A DNA stretch of 64,000 nt, taken from assembly GCA_026826555.1 (NCBI GenBank), contig JAKSZT010054576.1, positions 12,912,416-12,976,415 of the forward strand. Reading direction: 5' to 3'. Every line of letters begins with the position of its first letter. Positions within the stretch are counted from its first letter, which is position 1. The notes below the pieces were generated by a model, which was given only the letters and a program-made list of their open reading frames with translations, was not told where the DNA came from and did no database searches. This stretch comes from Tolypeutes matacus. Lineage: Eukaryota > Chordata > Mammalia > Cingulata > Chlamyphoridae. The position numbers and the translations under genes are program-made. Of this stretch, positions 63,366 to 64,000 are shown one piece after another.

Positions 63366-64000
63366 TTTAAGAGGTGCTTAGATTACCCAAAATATTACAC
63401 GGAACCCACTGGGATTCCCATGTTGCCCACCTCCCACACCTCCCATCACATCCCACACAAACATCTCCCACAGTGTGGCCCACCACCCTCAATGAACTTA
63501 TACATCCTGGAGCCTTGCCACCAACCATAGACCACAGTTCACACTGTAGACCACACTCTCTCCCACTCAGTTCTGAGTGGTGTGTGCTGATTTAAAATGG
63601 CCTACATCCATTGCCACAACAGTACTCAGGACAACCTCCAACTCCCAAAGAAGCCCCTGTATTTCAAATGCTCATCCCCTCCCTACCCAAAAAATGTCAA
63701 GTGGCCACTGGCTCCACCTCATTGTTATAATTTCTTGCATTGCTAGAATCACCATATGTGAGCAAGAGAATACCATCAAGTCCGCTCTAGTCCATAGTTC
63801 TTCCCCCAATCCAGAGGCGACTGGGATGGTGATGTCCACTCCAACTCCAAGTGAGAGAGGGCTTATATCCCATGGATATGGTGGGTGGGATGATCCTGCC
63901 TGCAGATGCAGGCCCTCTCCATTCCCTGGGATGGCCATTTCCCATCGTTGTCTCCTCACCAGGTGACTTGGATGAGTCCATTGAGCTGTAGGGTAGGAGT
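63366..64000 (-). mobile_element. Xenarthran poly(A) retroposon, copy A4 (runs off the window)
   Basis: Minus-strand, at least 635 bp, same order of segments as A1-A3: 'gaggtgcttagattaccc', 'cctcccacacctcccatc', 'actctctcccactcagttc', 'gatggtgatgtccactcc', 'cccatggatatggtggg'. It is closer to A1 (shared 'aggtgactt' and 'ggccatttccc' complements) than to A2/A3. The 5' part lies beyond the window. Confidence 0.85.

Overview
This is non-coding nuclear DNA from a placental mammal, almost certainly a xenarthran and most likely an armadillo such as Dasypus. The diagnostic signal is about fifteen copies or partial copies of tRNA-derived SINEs of the armadillo DAS type. They have an A/B-box head, a CCC(A)TATGGGAGG hairpin and an A-rich tail, and many have intact target-site duplications (TSDs). 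Old mammal-wide repeats (MIR, L2, Tigger1, MER5A, MER58-type hAT, MLT1/MaLR LTRs, L1M) form the background. One 10-N assembly gap lies in an ATCT microsatellite at 9541-9550. I found no credible protein-coding exon, structural RNA gene or CpG-island promoter. The window reads as a gene desert or the inside of a very large intron. The only protein-like sequence is decayed transposon coding sequence: a Tigger1 transposase and L1 ORF1/ORF2.

Layout. 0-4 kb: TA microsatellite, L1 fragments, a MIR, an MLT1A-type LTR and a DAS SINE. 4.1-6.9 kb: a nearly full Tigger1 with a SINE inside. 7-15.3 kb: unique stretches mixed with L1, L2, MIR and MER58, including an L1 inserted into an older L1ME with a 19-bp TSD. 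15.3-27.4 kb: L1 and L2, then three copies of a long poly(A) retroposon family (a fourth runs off the right end). 27.4-40 kb: L2, MIR, MER58, LTRs, L1 ORF2 remnants and two dimeric tRNA-SINEs. 40.3-48.7 kb: a nearly full-length minus-strand L1 broken by four nested insertions. 49-57 kb: unique DNA, L2, L1 and a 300-bp polypurine tract. 57.3-61.2 kb: nested LTRs and two MER5A copies. 61-64 kb: MIR, unique DNA and the fourth retroposon copy.

There are no operons or cooperating genes. What can be read is a layered insertion history, in many places provable from TSDs visible by eye, plus several non-repeat AT-rich stretches dense in homeodomain-like motifs that are reasonable candidates for conserved regulatory elements. 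All repeat family names come from recognition by eye, not a database search, and element edges without a stated TSD are good to about 10-50 bp.
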